A stretch of DNA of 23,310 nucleotides. It comes from an uncultured Lachnospiraceae bacterium. Its GTDB lineage: Bacteria; Bacillota; Clostridia; Lachnospirales; Lachnospiraceae. A program made the translations under genes and the position numbers. Below, one piece after another: positions 7,266 to 15,875 of the stretch. The notes below the pieces were generated by a model that was not told the origin of the DNA, ran no database searches, and worked only from the letters and a program-made list of their open reading frames with translations. The stretch is from positions 1 through 23,310 of the forward strand of contig CADCRB010000042.1 of the NCBI GenBank assembly GCA_902803745.1, read 5' to 3'. How positions within the stretch are numbered: the first letter of the stretch is position 1; every line of letters begins with the position of its first letter.

Positions 7266-8627
7266 TCAATCCTCTGCGTCATTCCCGGCCGCTCCGGTCA
7301 AGCTTGGATCATCCACAAGATCAGGTGCACCCTGACCGACAGGCTGAAGGATCACGCTTACCGTAGTAGTAACACCGCTGCTATATACTCCTTCCGGATA
7401 TGCAAAAGTTACATCTGCATCGAAAATACCCGGCCCCCATTGCTCCAATCCGTTCTTCGATTTTACATCATCCAAATTAATCCGTCCGGTAAGCATAGAT
7501 CCGTCTACCGTTGCCAAAACATCCGGAAGTCCTCTTATTCCGGTCACGACTACTGCTCCCTCGGCTCCGATAACAGCCGTATATCCCGACGGAACATTAT
7601 CAACAGTGATATTTGAAACAGGAACCTCCACATTCATGAGATTCATTGCCACTATCTCCACCGTAACAGTTGAATGTGTATCCATATCAGCGTCTGCAGG
7701 TCTCGTACCGGAAGGCAGGTAGGCGGAAATATCTATGACTGCCGTGTAGTTTTCAGCGGCCCCGGTAATATCGATCTCAGTAGATGGCACCGTTATAGAA
7801 CCTATGCCCGACAGAGCATCAGGATTGCCCGAAAGCTCTATCTCGTTTATCGTCGCTGTGAGATTACCAGTCGTAGCAAAGCCCTCTGCAGGTGTTCCCG
7901 AATATCCGTAAGTAACTGGAACCTCTCTGTCAGACCAGATTTCGACGGTGACAGAAACGCTGTTTCTTGAAAGCTCAAGTCTAGAAATATCCATTTCATC
8001 GCCATTGCGGTCAATAAAGATGATCGGCGTCTCTGTCCGGATATCACGTGTCATTCCCTGAGTTGATACTCTGACTATTGCTTTATCTATCGTTTCCACT
8101 ATAGACTCTGGCCCCTGTACCCGCACCACATTACTGGCAAGAGATACATCTCCTACCGAATATCCTTCAGCTGGCTCACCGCTAATCTCATAGTCTATAG
8201 AAAACTGTTTAGATCCCAGATCTTCGACTTCAACTATTGCATAGGCTGAACGGGGAGTTATGCTTAGGATCTTATCCGAAAGCCGGTTAGCTTTTACCGA
8301 AATCGGAACCCTTCCGTTTGAATAATTAGTCATATCCACTGTAGCAGAAAAATCGTCTCTTGAAAGCTGGGACAGAACAGACCTTTCTGCCCGCGCAGTG
8401 ACAGTTACTGTCGAAGATGAGTCTGCCAGTTCAAAGGACTGACCCGCCTTTTCGAAAACATCTCCGTTGAGTACGGCAACCGGTATCTGTGTAAAATTCT
8501 GATCCTTTACCGGATTATCAATACTGACAACAACAAGCCAGATCATGACTGCCAGTATCAGAGCAAGTATCTTAAGCCAGATATTATTGGTAAACAGACG
8601 GAGAATGCCGGACAGTTTTTTCTTCAT
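7266..8627 (-). CDS. cdaR: CdaR/YbbR-domain regulator of diadenylate cyclase
   Basis: A 453-residue membrane-anchored extracellular protein: one transmembrane segment at about residues 16-35, then several tandem YbbR domains made of beta strands (for example repeats around SEPAEGYSVGDVSLASN-like and TPAEGFATTGN-like stretches), and an acidic tail. In Bacillus, Listeria and related Firmicutes CdaR binds CdaA and modulates cyclic-di-AMP output. Its ATG overlaps the cdaA stop as ATGA, and a strong GGGAGG site lies just upstream, so the pair is made together. The usual third partner gene, glmM, is absent; an HPr gene with its own promoter follows instead. Confidence 0.9.
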   Translation of the reverse strand: MKKKLSGILRLFTNNIWLKILALILAVMIWLVVVSIDNPVKDQNFTQIPVAVLNGDVFEKAGQSFELADSSSTVTVTARAERSVLSQLSRDDFSATVDMTNYSNGRVPISVKANRLSDKILSITPRSAYAIVEVEDLGSKQFSIDYEISGEPAEGYSVGDVSLASNVVRVQGPESIVETIDKAIVRVSTQGMTRDIRTETPIIFIDRNGDEMDISRLELSRNSVSVTVEIWSDREVPVTYGYSGTPAEGFATTGNLTATINEIELSGNPDALSGIGSITVPSTEIDITGAAENYTAVIDISAYLPSGTRPADADMDTHSTVTVEIVAMNLMNVEVPVSNITVDNVPSGYTAVIGAEGAVVVTGIRGLPDVLATVDGSMLTGRINLDDVKSKNGLEQWGPGIFDADVTFAYPEGVYSSGVTTTVSVILQPVGQGAPDLVDDPSLTGAAGNDAED

Positions 8628-9481
8628 TTGCCTCCCCTCCCTATTCTGCCTATCTTCTTATCTGCTATAGTTTTGTTCTGTAGCTTTATCAGTCTGTCCC
8701 TCAAGGTATCCTGAGCCACATTTCTGACAAGCTCTCCCTCCTGTGCAATAGATACTCTTCCGGTCTCCTCGGAAACTATGATGGTCAGAGAATCCGTTGC
8801 TTCCGAGATTCCGACGCCTGCACGATGTCTTGTACCAAGTTCCTTTGAAAGCTCCATATTATCTGACAGAGGAAGATAACAGGTGGCTGATATGACCCTG
8901 TCTCCTTCAATTATTACAGCTCCGTCATGAAGAGGGGTATTATGCTCAAATATATTGATAAGCAGCTGGCTGGTAACTACTGCATCCACCTCTATTCCCG
9001 TGCGTATGTATTCAGTGAGGGGGTCACTCTGTTTCATAACTATAAGGGCTCCGGTACGGGCTCTTCCCATTTCAAAGCAAGCCTTTATTATTTCATTCAT
9101 TGTCTTATCGGAAAATCTTTCGTTGACACTTGCACCGTTAAAAGAAAAAAAAGAGGCAATGAAATTTTTTCTCCCTATGAAGTCAAGTGCCCGTCTGAGT
9201 TCAGGCTGAAAAATGATCAAAACAGCCATAAGCAGAACATTTAGACCGTTACGCACAAGCCATAGTATTGTGGTCATCTGAAGCAGATATGCCAGTAGCA
9301 CAAAAAGAATAATGACTACAATGCCGCGCATAAGCGACCAGGCCCTTGTATCCCTTATCCATACCATAACCTCATATACAAGAAAAGCGATTATGAGGAT
9401 CTCCACATAATCGGTAAGTCCCATTACTGGAATGGAATCAAAGCTGATGAAATTCCCTATCTGAGAGATTATCTGCTGCAT
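8624..9481 (-). CDS. cdaA: diadenylate cyclase CdaA (DacA)
   Basis: Membrane-bound enzyme that joins two ATP into cyclic di-AMP, the second messenger controlling potassium and osmolyte balance and cell-wall stability. The 285-residue protein has three N-terminal membrane segments (about residues 25-95) and a cytoplasmic DAC domain with both hallmark motifs: DGA (186-188, in TPLHDGAVI) and RHR (218-220, in GTRHRAGVG). The start codon follows the TAA of the upstream membrane-protein gene with no base between, and the stop overlaps cdaR. So the upstream membrane protein, the cyclase and its regulator are likely translated as a coupled set. Confidence 0.96.
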   Translation of the reverse strand: MQQIISQIGNFISFDSIPVMGLTDYVEILIIAFLVYEVMVWIRDTRAWSLMRGIVVIILFVLLAYLLQMTTILWLVRNGLNVLLMAVLIIFQPELRRALDFIGRKNFIASFFSFNGASVNERFSDKTMNEIIKACFEMGRARTGALIVMKQSDPLTEYIRTGIEVDAVVTSQLLINIFEHNTPLHDGAVIIEGDRVISATCYLPLSDNMELSKELGTRHRAGVGISEATDSLTIIVSEETGRVSIAQEGELVRNVAQDTLRDRLIKLQNKTIADKKIGRIGRGGK

Positions 9482-10408
9482 TTATTCATCATCCGCTCTG
9501 GAAGGTCTTGTCCTTCTGATATGCGATCTGATCTTAGGAACAGCCTTCACATAGTAATAATAACCATCATCCTCAAACTGTACGCGTTCAGTCTTTGCAT
9601 AATCCACACTAAAAGTAAAGAGCTTGTAAAGAAAAGCTACGGCAGCTGATACTAATGAGCCTACGATTATACTGCCCATGTTAATGTCTGAATCAAACTT
9701 TGCAGATAATATCATAAGCGCTATTATGTCAGTAAAAATACCTATTGCGATAGCTATGGTCCACGCGTGCGGAAAATAAAGCCGTCTGATTATGCTTACA
9801 ATAACAACCGTAATAACAAATGCTCCCACATAAGTCATCATAGTGCTGTTTTTTATTACTCCATCCAAAATAAAGCGGAATCTCTCAACTGTGGTAGCCT
9901 CCTTCATCCCCCTTATCTCGTCCTCTGCACCTGTAATGAAATCAACAGTAAAATACGCCGCTGCACCGAATCCGACAGAAAGAGCAGAAATAGGCGAACC
10001 TTTTAATCCATATATCACTGGCATCACCTCGGGCACACCAAAAACGAAGGACAGCGGTGTCAGAAGGACCGCCATTGTATCCTGCGGTGTGAATCGGAAA
10101 TATAAGAGAAACATCAAAAGAAAAACTGCCAAAACTACTATTGCTGCTTCAAGCGAAAGGGCATAGCAGTGCAGTATGATAAAAAGAGAACAGAAAAAAA
10201 CGATCATCCCGGACGGAAGTAACGCAGATAACAACGAAACTGCCAAAACTACCGTAGTAGAATCCAGTCGTTCCATATATCCAAGCTGCGAATTAACAAC
10301 CGAAACTGACAAAAATGCCAGAAAAAAACGAATAACCGCTTTGATCAATGTCTCATAGCGGCTCACGATCTCCTCAATAAAATCTCTTACTTCGTAAATA
10401 TTATCCAT
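9482..10408 (-). CDS. uncharacterised multi-pass membrane protein coupled to cdaA
   Basis: I recognise no family in this 308-residue protein. It has an N-terminal cytoplasmic helix (about 1-22), then roughly seven hydrophobic segments: near 23-42, 50-64, 66-84, 86-104, 112-132, 190-212 and 216-262 (the last containing two or three). The tail is basic and soluble, ending in RSHIRRTRPSRADDE. No catalytic motif stands out. An AGGAAG ribosome site lies nine bases before the ATG. The ATG overlaps the preceding membrane gene by 8 bp and the stop abuts the cdaA start, so it is tied to the cyclase on translation. A role in membrane signalling or transport linked to cyclic di-AMP is inferred from position only. 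Confidence 0.85.
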   Translation of the reverse strand: MDNIYEVRDFIEEIVSRYETLIKAVIRFFLAFLSVSVVNSQLGYMERLDSTTVVLAVSLLSALLPSGMIVFFCSLFIILHCYALSLEAAIVVLAVFLLMFLLYFRFTPQDTMAVLLTPLSFVFGVPEVMPVIYGLKGSPISALSVGFGAAAYFTVDFITGAEDEIRGMKEATTVERFRFILDGVIKNSTMMTYVGAFVITVVIVSIIRRLYFPHAWTIAIAIGIFTDIIALMILSAKFDSDINMGSIIVGSLVSAAVAFLYKLFTFSVDYAKTERVQFEDDGYYYYVKAVPKIRSHIRRTRPSRADDE

Positions 10409-10808
10409 TGCCGTTTACTTCCTGCATATTCAATAATTCCCTAAGGGCATAATTGTAATCACTCAGATTTTTTTTAGCCCTGTCATATCTGAAAGAATAG
10501 ACTACATACGCTATGATCCCAAAAGCGCCGGCAAAAACTACATATGCCGTTATAAGCTTTCTCCCGATGGCCATAAGATCCATTGTATATATTTCCTGAA
10601 GAAGTCTGTCTATATTGTAATAAATATACAGCACCATGATCAGAAAATATGACGCAGTTGCCGATACAATAGCTCTGACCACATTTAAGCAGACGTAATC
10701 ACTTCTGAAATAGTTACATATCCTTATGGATTCCTTTCCCTCATTCTCCTCAAAGGAAGCCATGCGGGTCATCAGCATTACACTGTCTCCGTTTATGTTA
10801 CTCCTCAT
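10401..10808 (-). CDS. small two-helix membrane protein, unknown function
   Basis: A 135-residue protein with two predicted membrane helices (about 43-64 and 84-106), a charged N-terminal region and a charged C-terminal helix after SFRYDRAKKN. No family is recognised. I place the start at ATG 10808, ten bases after the comF stop, because it is preceded by AGGAAGAGGA and lies outside comF. An in-frame TTG at 10841 would add eleven residues and overlap comF, and has no ribosome site that I can see. The 3' end overlaps the next membrane-protein gene by 8 bp. The position between comF and the cdaA group suggests that this protein and the 308-residue one act together, which is inference. Confidence 0.75.
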   Translation of the reverse strand: MRSNINGDSVMLMTRMASFEENEGKESIRICNYFRSDYVCLNVVRAIVSATASYFLIMVLYIYYNIDRLLQEIYTMDLMAIGRKLITAYVVFAGAFGIIAYVVYSFRYDRAKKNLSDYNYALRELLNMQEVNGNG

Positions 10809-10810
10809 AA

Positions 10811-10820
10811 TCCTCTTCCT
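10811..10820 (-). promoter_or_regulatory. ribosome binding site that fixes the 10808 start
   Basis: The minus-strand purine run AGGAAGAGGA overlaps the comF stop codon TAG (10821-10819) and ends two bases before ATG 10808. It favours that ATG over the upstream TTG at 10841 and suggests re-initiation by ribosomes ending comF. Confidence 0.6.
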
Positions 10821-11580
10821 ATGCAGATAAGCCGGAAGCAAGAGTCACAAAGAATACTTCCTTCGCCCCCGCTTTTTTCAGCTCACTCGCTACGGCGTCG
10901 ATCGTACTACCCGTTGTATAGATGTCATCCACTATCAATACGTTTCTACATTTTACATCATGAACGTTTATTTTGAAAGCCCCCTCAAGGTTTTTCATTC
11001 TCTGGATCCGTGTCAGATCTTTCATAGGAGGAGTATTTTTTACCCTGACAACAGCCGTCTTGATCGTCGGTACATTGATACAATCGGATATGCTATCCGC
11101 TATGAGCTCAGCCTGATTATAACCCCTTTTCCTTAATTTTTCCCTGGAAACAGGCACTGGGATCAATATATCGGGATGGCATTTTTTTATAAAAGATCCC
11201 AGATGTGCGGCAATGTCCCGCCCATAATAATCTGCATATTCCCGGCGCCCGTGGAATTTAAATCTGCTTATAGACTCCCTTGCTCTGCCTCCATATACAT
11301 AAAGGGATCTCCCTCTTGTAAATATATGCTCTGTATTAGAACAGTCTTTACAGTATTCTTTTCCCTTATCAGCTAGCGGTTTTCCGCATTTCAGACAATA
11401 ATCTTTTCCTATGTAGGGAATTCTTCTCCTACACTGCCTGCAGATAAGCTCTCCATAGCTTACCAGTCCGTCACAAAACGGACATCTTCTGGGAAAAATC
11501 AAATCAAGTAAAAGATCACATATCCTGCATCTCGCGAAGTCTTTTGCAAAGTCCCGTATATCTATTTTCTTCTCTTTCAT
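10819..11580 (-). CDS. comF: ComF-family phosphoribosyltransferase-like protein
   Basis: ComF proteins act at the membrane in uptake and handling of single-stranded DNA in competent bacteria; many are present in species with no shown competence. The N-terminal quarter holds paired cysteines typical of the ComF zinc fingers (CRIC, CPFC, CRQC, CLKC, CKDC), and the C-terminal half has the PRPP motif VLIVDDIYTTGSTIDA near residues 216-231. I chose ATG 11580 (253 residues) because an AGAGGAG site lies ten bases upstream; the alternative TTG at 11586 is weaker. This start lies 65 bp inside the 3' end of recD2, an unusually long overlap. A start at an internal TTG near 11502 (after the recD2 stop) cannot be ruled out but would remove the first cysteine pair. 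Confidence 0.85.
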   Translation of the reverse strand: MKEKKIDIRDFAKDFARCRICDLLLDLIFPRRCPFCDGLVSYGELICRQCRRRIPYIGKDYCLKCGKPLADKGKEYCKDCSNTEHIFTRGRSLYVYGGRARESISRFKFHGRREYADYYGRDIAAHLGSFIKKCHPDILIPVPVSREKLRKRGYNQAELIADSISDCINVPTIKTAVVRVKNTPPMKDLTRIQRMKNLEGAFKINVHDVKCRNVLIVDDIYTTGSTIDAVASELKKAGAKEVFFVTLASGLSA

Positions 11581-13726
11581 TGCCAATCATCTCCTCTACA
11601 GCCTTAGGAGACCCAATTATGCAGACCATCTGTCTCGCGCGGGTGATAGCCGTATACAGAAGATTCCTGTTCATAAGCATCCTCGGCCCGGAAAGAAGCG
11701 GTAAAATCACGGCCTTATATTCACTCCCCTGAGACTTGTGTATAGTTATAGCATATGCTAACTCAAGTTCAGACAAAGCCTCGCCCTTATATACTGCCTC
11801 ACGACCATCATCAAATCTAATACATGCCGAATCTGAGGATACACTCAGGATTGTTCCTATATCGCCATTGAATATTCCAGTACCGCTTTCAGCTGCTATA
11901 TGGGCATTTCCGCTGATGATCCATTCCATATCATAATTATTCTTCGTCTGCATAACCTTATCACCAGAACGCAGCACTCCGTTAGCCGTGCCGATCTCTC
12001 TCTTTCCTTCTCCCGGGGGATTCAACGCTTCCTGAAGCCTTAGATTAAGACTTTCCACTCCAAGAGCTCCTTTTCTCATTGGTGTCATCACCTGTATCTC
12101 AAGCGGCGAACAAGACAGATAACTGGGAAGTTTTTTCCCAGCCAGATAAATAATCCCCTGTATTATTCTTTCTGATGCATCCCTCCTGATTAAAAAAAAT
12201 TCCTCGCTCTTTTTGTCAAGATCGATCATGCGTCCTTCTATCACAGAATGTGCATTTCGCACGATAGCCGAAGCCTCCGACTGCCTGTAAATCTTTTTTA
12301 GACGTGTTACGTGAAAACATTCAGAGGATATGATATCCTTAAGCACCGCCCCGGGCCCGACCGAGGGCAGCTGATCTGAATCCCCTATAAGTATCAGTCT
12401 TGTCCCCGGTACTATGGCTCTTAGCAACGACCGGAAAACATATATATCTACCATTGACATCTCATCCAGGATCAGGACGTCCGTCTCAATGGGATTGTCT
12501 GAATCGTGCTCAAACTCCTGTAGGGATCTGCCTTCTACCACGGCTCCCGCTCCTAACAGCCTGTGAATCGTTCTGGCATTATGCCCTGTTGCTTCGGACA
12601 TTCTTTTTGCTGCTCTCCCTGTAGGGGCAGCCAGAGTGATCTTTAGCCCTTTTTCACTGAAATAACTGATCACAAGATTTGTGATCGTAGTTTTTCCAGT
12701 TCCCGGGCCACCAGTTATGACGGAAACCATGTGCGTAATAGCACATACTACAGCTTCCCTCTGGGCATCCTCCAGATAAATATTATTTTTCGTCTCAAGC
12801 CTGCTTATATCTTTAAGCACGAGAGCTTCTTCTGCCGGATCCTCCCCATCCAGATCCATCAAAAGCCTGGCGGTCTCTGCCTCAGCATAGTACGCACTCT
12901 GGGAATAAATAAAGCATTCTTCGCCGGTGAACTCACGTATTATTTTTCGTTCTATTGATAGTGAAGCCAGTCTGGCCTCTATTAATTCCGTATTAAGGGA
13001 TAGAAGCTCTGCCGCCCTTTCCTTTAACTCGGTTTCTTTAATACAAAGACTACCCCTGCCTGCCGCTTCGGACAGTAAATACATTATGCCCGAATTCGTC
13101 CGGTATTCAGAATCCGGCGATATACCTGATAATGACGCTATACGGTCGGCCGAAAGAAATCCTATTCCTTCTATATCATCAATCAGCTTATATGGATTCG
13201 TCCTGATAATATCATATAGCTTATCCTTATACTTCCCGAATATCTTCTGTCCGAGATATGGTGTTATGCCATATTGGGAAAGAAAAGATATGGCCTGACG
13301 GCTGCCTGCTTTTGATTCGAAAGACTCAGCTATCGCTATAGCTTTCCGCAAGGAGATCCCCTTTATTTCCGAGAGCCTTTCCGGCTCTTCTTCCATTATA
13401 CGAAAAGTATCCTCCTTAAACTTCGTAGTAATTCTCTTTGCAAGCCCCGGACCTATACCCTTTACAGCTCCTGATGATAAATAACGCAGAATCGATTCCT
13501 CATCATCTATGGGAGATATAGTAAATGAAGTTATTGAAAATTGGACACCGTACTTGGGATTGTCCTTCAGATCACCTTCAATGGATAGACTCTCGCCGGG
13601 ATCAAATTCCGGAAGCATGCCAACACAGACGTAGTCTCCTCCGTCATCTGCTTTCAGCGATAGTACCGTATATGTGTTTTCTGGATTGCGAAAAATTATA
13701 TGATCAATATAACCTTTTAGAGTCAT
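11516..13726 (-). CDS. recD2: RecD2 (YrrC-type) SF1 DNA helicase
   Basis: ATP-driven 5'-3' DNA helicase of the RecD2 group, acting without RecBC in repair and replication-fork maintenance. The 736-residue protein has the long RecD2 N-terminal region with helix-hairpin-helix segments (VKGIGPGLAKRI, 88-99, and IEGIGFLSADRIA, 185-197). The motor follows: Walker A GGPGTGKT (339-346), APTGRAAKR (367-375), DEMSMVD (421-427), GDSDQLPSVG (448-457), HKSQGSEY (663-670) and YTAITRAR (691-698). Its ATG shares the stop of the rod-binding gene as ATGA. The 3' end runs 65 bp into comF. Helicase motifs are complete, so the protein should be active. Confidence 0.95.
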   Translation of the reverse strand: MTLKGYIDHIIFRNPENTYTVLSLKADDGGDYVCVGMLPEFDPGESLSIEGDLKDNPKYGVQFSITSFTISPIDDEESILRYLSSGAVKGIGPGLAKRITTKFKEDTFRIMEEEPERLSEIKGISLRKAIAIAESFESKAGSRQAISFLSQYGITPYLGQKIFGKYKDKLYDIIRTNPYKLIDDIEGIGFLSADRIASLSGISPDSEYRTNSGIMYLLSEAAGRGSLCIKETELKERAAELLSLNTELIEARLASLSIERKIIREFTGEECFIYSQSAYYAEAETARLLMDLDGEDPAEEALVLKDISRLETKNNIYLEDAQREAVVCAITHMVSVITGGPGTGKTTITNLVISYFSEKGLKITLAAPTGRAAKRMSEATGHNARTIHRLLGAGAVVEGRSLQEFEHDSDNPIETDVLILDEMSMVDIYVFRSLLRAIVPGTRLILIGDSDQLPSVGPGAVLKDIISSECFHVTRLKKIYRQSEASAIVRNAHSVIEGRMIDLDKKSEEFFLIRRDASERIIQGIIYLAGKKLPSYLSCSPLEIQVMTPMRKGALGVESLNLRLQEALNPPGEGKREIGTANGVLRSGDKVMQTKNNYDMEWIISGNAHIAAESGTGIFNGDIGTILSVSSDSACIRFDDGREAVYKGEALSELELAYAITIHKSQGSEYKAVILPLLSGPRMLMNRNLLYTAITRARQMVCIIGSPKAVEEMIGNEREENRYTGLCKRLREMQDM

Positions 13727-14196
13727 TCATCCGTCGAAATAGCATCTTTCTCGGTGAATTCCGATTCAGACATAGCAGCACCACTCTCTTCCGATGCTTT
13801 TGCATCGATCTCCTCCGGTGTCTGCCCTATATTACGCTTCATCTGTTCGTAGAGCATTTTTGCCAGACCCAGCCCCTCCTGTTCGGTAGTCTGGGATGCA
13901 TATTCTTTTATCAGATTGTCTTTATAATAATCCACCAGTGTACTGTTCGTTCCGCTGTCCAGAGGATCCTCAGGCACTGTCGCCATCATCTGCTTATACA
14001 TCTGCTCGACAAAATAGCTTTCAAATTGCTTACAGGCATCCAAAAGCTTAGCATCATCAGCTGAAGAAATATCCGAACCGTTCCCGCCCTTATTGGAGCC
14101 GGAAATATCTGACAGCGTACTCTTAAGCTTCGCTGCATGTGCATCGGATACAGCCTGACCGGATAAAGTTGTAAGATAATCCGTGCTAATATCCAT
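13723..14196 (-). CDS. FlgJ-type flagellar rod-binding protein without muramidase domain
   Basis: A 157-residue protein carrying the rod-binding domain of FlgJ (ACKQFESYFVEQMYKQMMAT near residues 54-73, then a conserved D/Y-rich stretch and AKMLYEQMKRN near 112-122). FlgJ helps assemble the flagellar rod through the cell wall. The peptidoglycan hydrolase half of the proteobacterial FlgJ is absent, so wall opening would need another enzyme. The first 40 or so residues are low complexity (Ser/Gly/Asp) and the last 30 are acidic. It follows the flgG-like gene by 8 bp and overlaps recD2 by ATGA, so a motility gene is coupled to a helicase gene. Confidence 0.85.
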   Translation of the reverse strand: MDISTDYLTTLSGQAVSDAHAAKLKSTLSDISGSNKGGNGSDISSADDAKLLDACKQFESYFVEQMYKQMMATVPEDPLDSGTNSTLVDYYKDNLIKEYASQTTEQEGLGLAKMLYEQMKRNIGQTPEEIDAKASEESGAAMSESEFTEKDAISTDE

Positions 14197-14204
14197 ATCC
14201 TGTA

Positions 14205-15044
14205 TTACCTCTTAAGCTGATTTGCTGTCTGCATCATATCATCAGTGGTAGTGATAGCTTTTGAATTAAGCTCGTATGCTCTCTGCGCAACTATAAGATT
14301 AACCATCTCATCCGCAACCTGAACATTGGATCCCTCAAGATATCCCTGCCTTATCACGGATTTTTCAAGAGCTGCATTTGTCGCTTCGTTCATCGGCTGT
14401 CCGGATGCAGCTGTGACGGAATAGAGTGAATCTCCTTCCTTATTCAAACCCTTCGGGTTCTGAAACTGAGTCATTCCTATAATAAGCCCGGCTACCGGCT
14501 GAGGATTATTGTCTGCATCAGGATAAAGAATCTGCCCAGATGCATCTACAGAAATCCTGTTCGCTACCACCTTCTGTCCGTTTATCGTAGCCGGAAGCTG
14601 TATGGGCTGACCATTAGTTCCAAGCACCGGAAGACCATCTGAGTTTGAAAGCACCAGATCCTCATTCGCATTTACAAGATTAAAATTAAAGTCACCGTTT
14701 CTGGTATAATAAGTTTGTCCATCCGTTCCTCTTACCGAAAAGAATCCCTTGCCCTGAATTGCAAAGCTTGTGGCGTTTTCAGACTCCAAAAGCGCTCCGT
14801 TTGTAAACTGCGACGTAATAGAGGCATTTCTGACACCCAAACCGACCTGCGCTCCTATAGGCTTACGTTCTGCGTTGGCTGTAGTTGTCTTTGTCTGAAG
14901 AGTCTGATACAAAAGACTCTTAAATTCATTTGTTTCAGTCTTGTAACCCACGGTATTAACATTTGCAAGATTATTTGCGATAGTATCCACATTATTCTGC
15001 TGTGCTATCATACCGGTAGCCGCTGTCCAAAGTGACCTTACCAT
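14205..15044 (-). CDS. flgG: flagellar distal rod protein FlgG (FlhP-like)
   Basis: A 279-residue axial protein of the flagellar basal body. The N-terminal rod motif is complete (NNLANVNTVGYKTE near 26-39) and the C-terminal coiled coil is the standard FlgG ending (SNVQVADEMVNLIVAQRAYE, then TTTDDMMQTANQL). The middle contains the FlgE/F/G beta domain with GKGFFSVRGTDGQTYYTRNG-like sequence. There is no cleavable signal peptide, as expected for export by the flagellar type III apparatus. A GGAGGAGG site lies nine bases upstream. The order mbl, FlgF-like, FlgG-like matches mbl-flhO-flhP of Bacillus subtilis, so FlhP is the closer name in that scheme. Confidence 0.93.
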   Translation of the reverse strand: MVRSLWTAATGMIAQQNNVDTIANNLANVNTVGYKTETNEFKSLLYQTLQTKTTTANAERKPIGAQVGLGVRNASITSQFTNGALLESENATSFAIQGKGFFSVRGTDGQTYYTRNGDFNFNLVNANEDLVLSNSDGLPVLGTNGQPIQLPATINGQKVVANRISVDASGQILYPDADNNPQPVAGLIIGMTQFQNPKGLNKEGDSLYSVTAASGQPMNEATNAALEKSVIRQGYLEGSNVQVADEMVNLIVAQRAYELNSKAITTTDDMMQTANQLKR

Positions 15045-15074
15045 GTTCCAAAACCTCCTCCAAAATTTAATAAC

Positions 15075-15872
15075 TCAAAGCTTACCAAGATCATTTACTG
15101 CCTTCTGAAGAGTATCATCCATAGTCTGCACAACCTTCTGGTTGATCTCATATTGCCTGTTTATGGCAATCATGTTTACCATTTCCTGAACCGTTTCCAC
15201 ATTTGACTGCTCCAGATATCCTGAATATATCTGAGCATTCGAAGGTATCTCCGTTGCACCTTCTATGGTCTGCCACATATTTTCACCATATTTTTCCAGA
15301 TAATAATAGTCCGTTCCTTCGGGGTTTCTCTCAAAGTCCGTAACTCCGACGGTAGCCAGTATCTGGGGATTGTCTCCCTGAGTGATATTTCCCTGACGGT
15401 CAATAGTGGTAGGCTTGGTGGGATCTATCGTAATATGATTTCCGTTTGTATCCAAAACATAATCTCCGTCCTTTGTGACAAGAGTACCATCAAGGGTAAG
15501 GGTAAAGGATCCATCCCGTGTATATTTAACGCTGGTATTACCTGCTTTGTCAGTAAACTCTATTTCAAAAAAACCCGAATCTGACAAAGCAAGATCAAAT
15601 GTATTCTCTGTGCCACGGAATCCACCTTCTGACCAGTCAGTATAATTCTCACCTATCTTAACTCCCGGCTGCATATTCCCCATCCGCCTTGACAGATACC
15701 ACTCGGAAGAATCCTGTAGCTTAACTGCCAACGCATCCGCAAAAGTCTGGGAAGTGGCCCCTTCTTTTTTATAGCCGGTAGTAGACACATTTGCGAGATT
15801 ATTTGTGAGAGTATCCATCCTGTGCTGCTCGTTAATCATCGCAAAATGCGCGGTATAAAGACCTTTTACCAT
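15075..15872 (-). CDS. flgF: flagellar rod protein FlgF/FlhO-like
   Basis: A 265-residue member of the flagellar rod/hook family. It has the N-terminal rod helix motif (TNNLANVSTTGYKKEG near residues 23-38), a central domain with SDSGFFEIEF and YTRDGSFTLT (the usual GxGFF / YTRxG pattern), and a C-terminal helix SNVETVQEMVNMIAINRQYE. Its divergence from the neighbouring FlgG, and its place directly after mbl, point to FlhO (FlgF role), a minor distal-rod subunit. It starts three bases after the mbl stop; an AAGGAGG in the mbl tail and a nearer AGGAT can serve as ribosome site. Confidence 0.9.
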   Translation of the reverse strand: MVKGLYTAHFAMINEQHRMDTLTNNLANVSTTGYKKEGATSQTFADALAVKLQDSSEWYLSRRMGNMQPGVKIGENYTDWSEGGFRGTENTFDLALSDSGFFEIEFTDKAGNTSVKYTRDGSFTLTLDGTLVTKDGDYVLDTNGNHITIDPTKPTTIDRQGNITQGDNPQILATVGVTDFERNPEGTDYYYLEKYGENMWQTIEGATEIPSNAQIYSGYLEQSNVETVQEMVNMIAINRQYEINQKVVQTMDDTLQKAVNDLGKL

Positions 15873-15875
15873 ATC

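Noticed and set aside
10809..10841. TTG start at 10841 for the small membrane protein
   Set aside because: It would overlap comF by 23 bp without a clear ribosome site, while ATG 10808 has AGGAAGAGGA just upstream.
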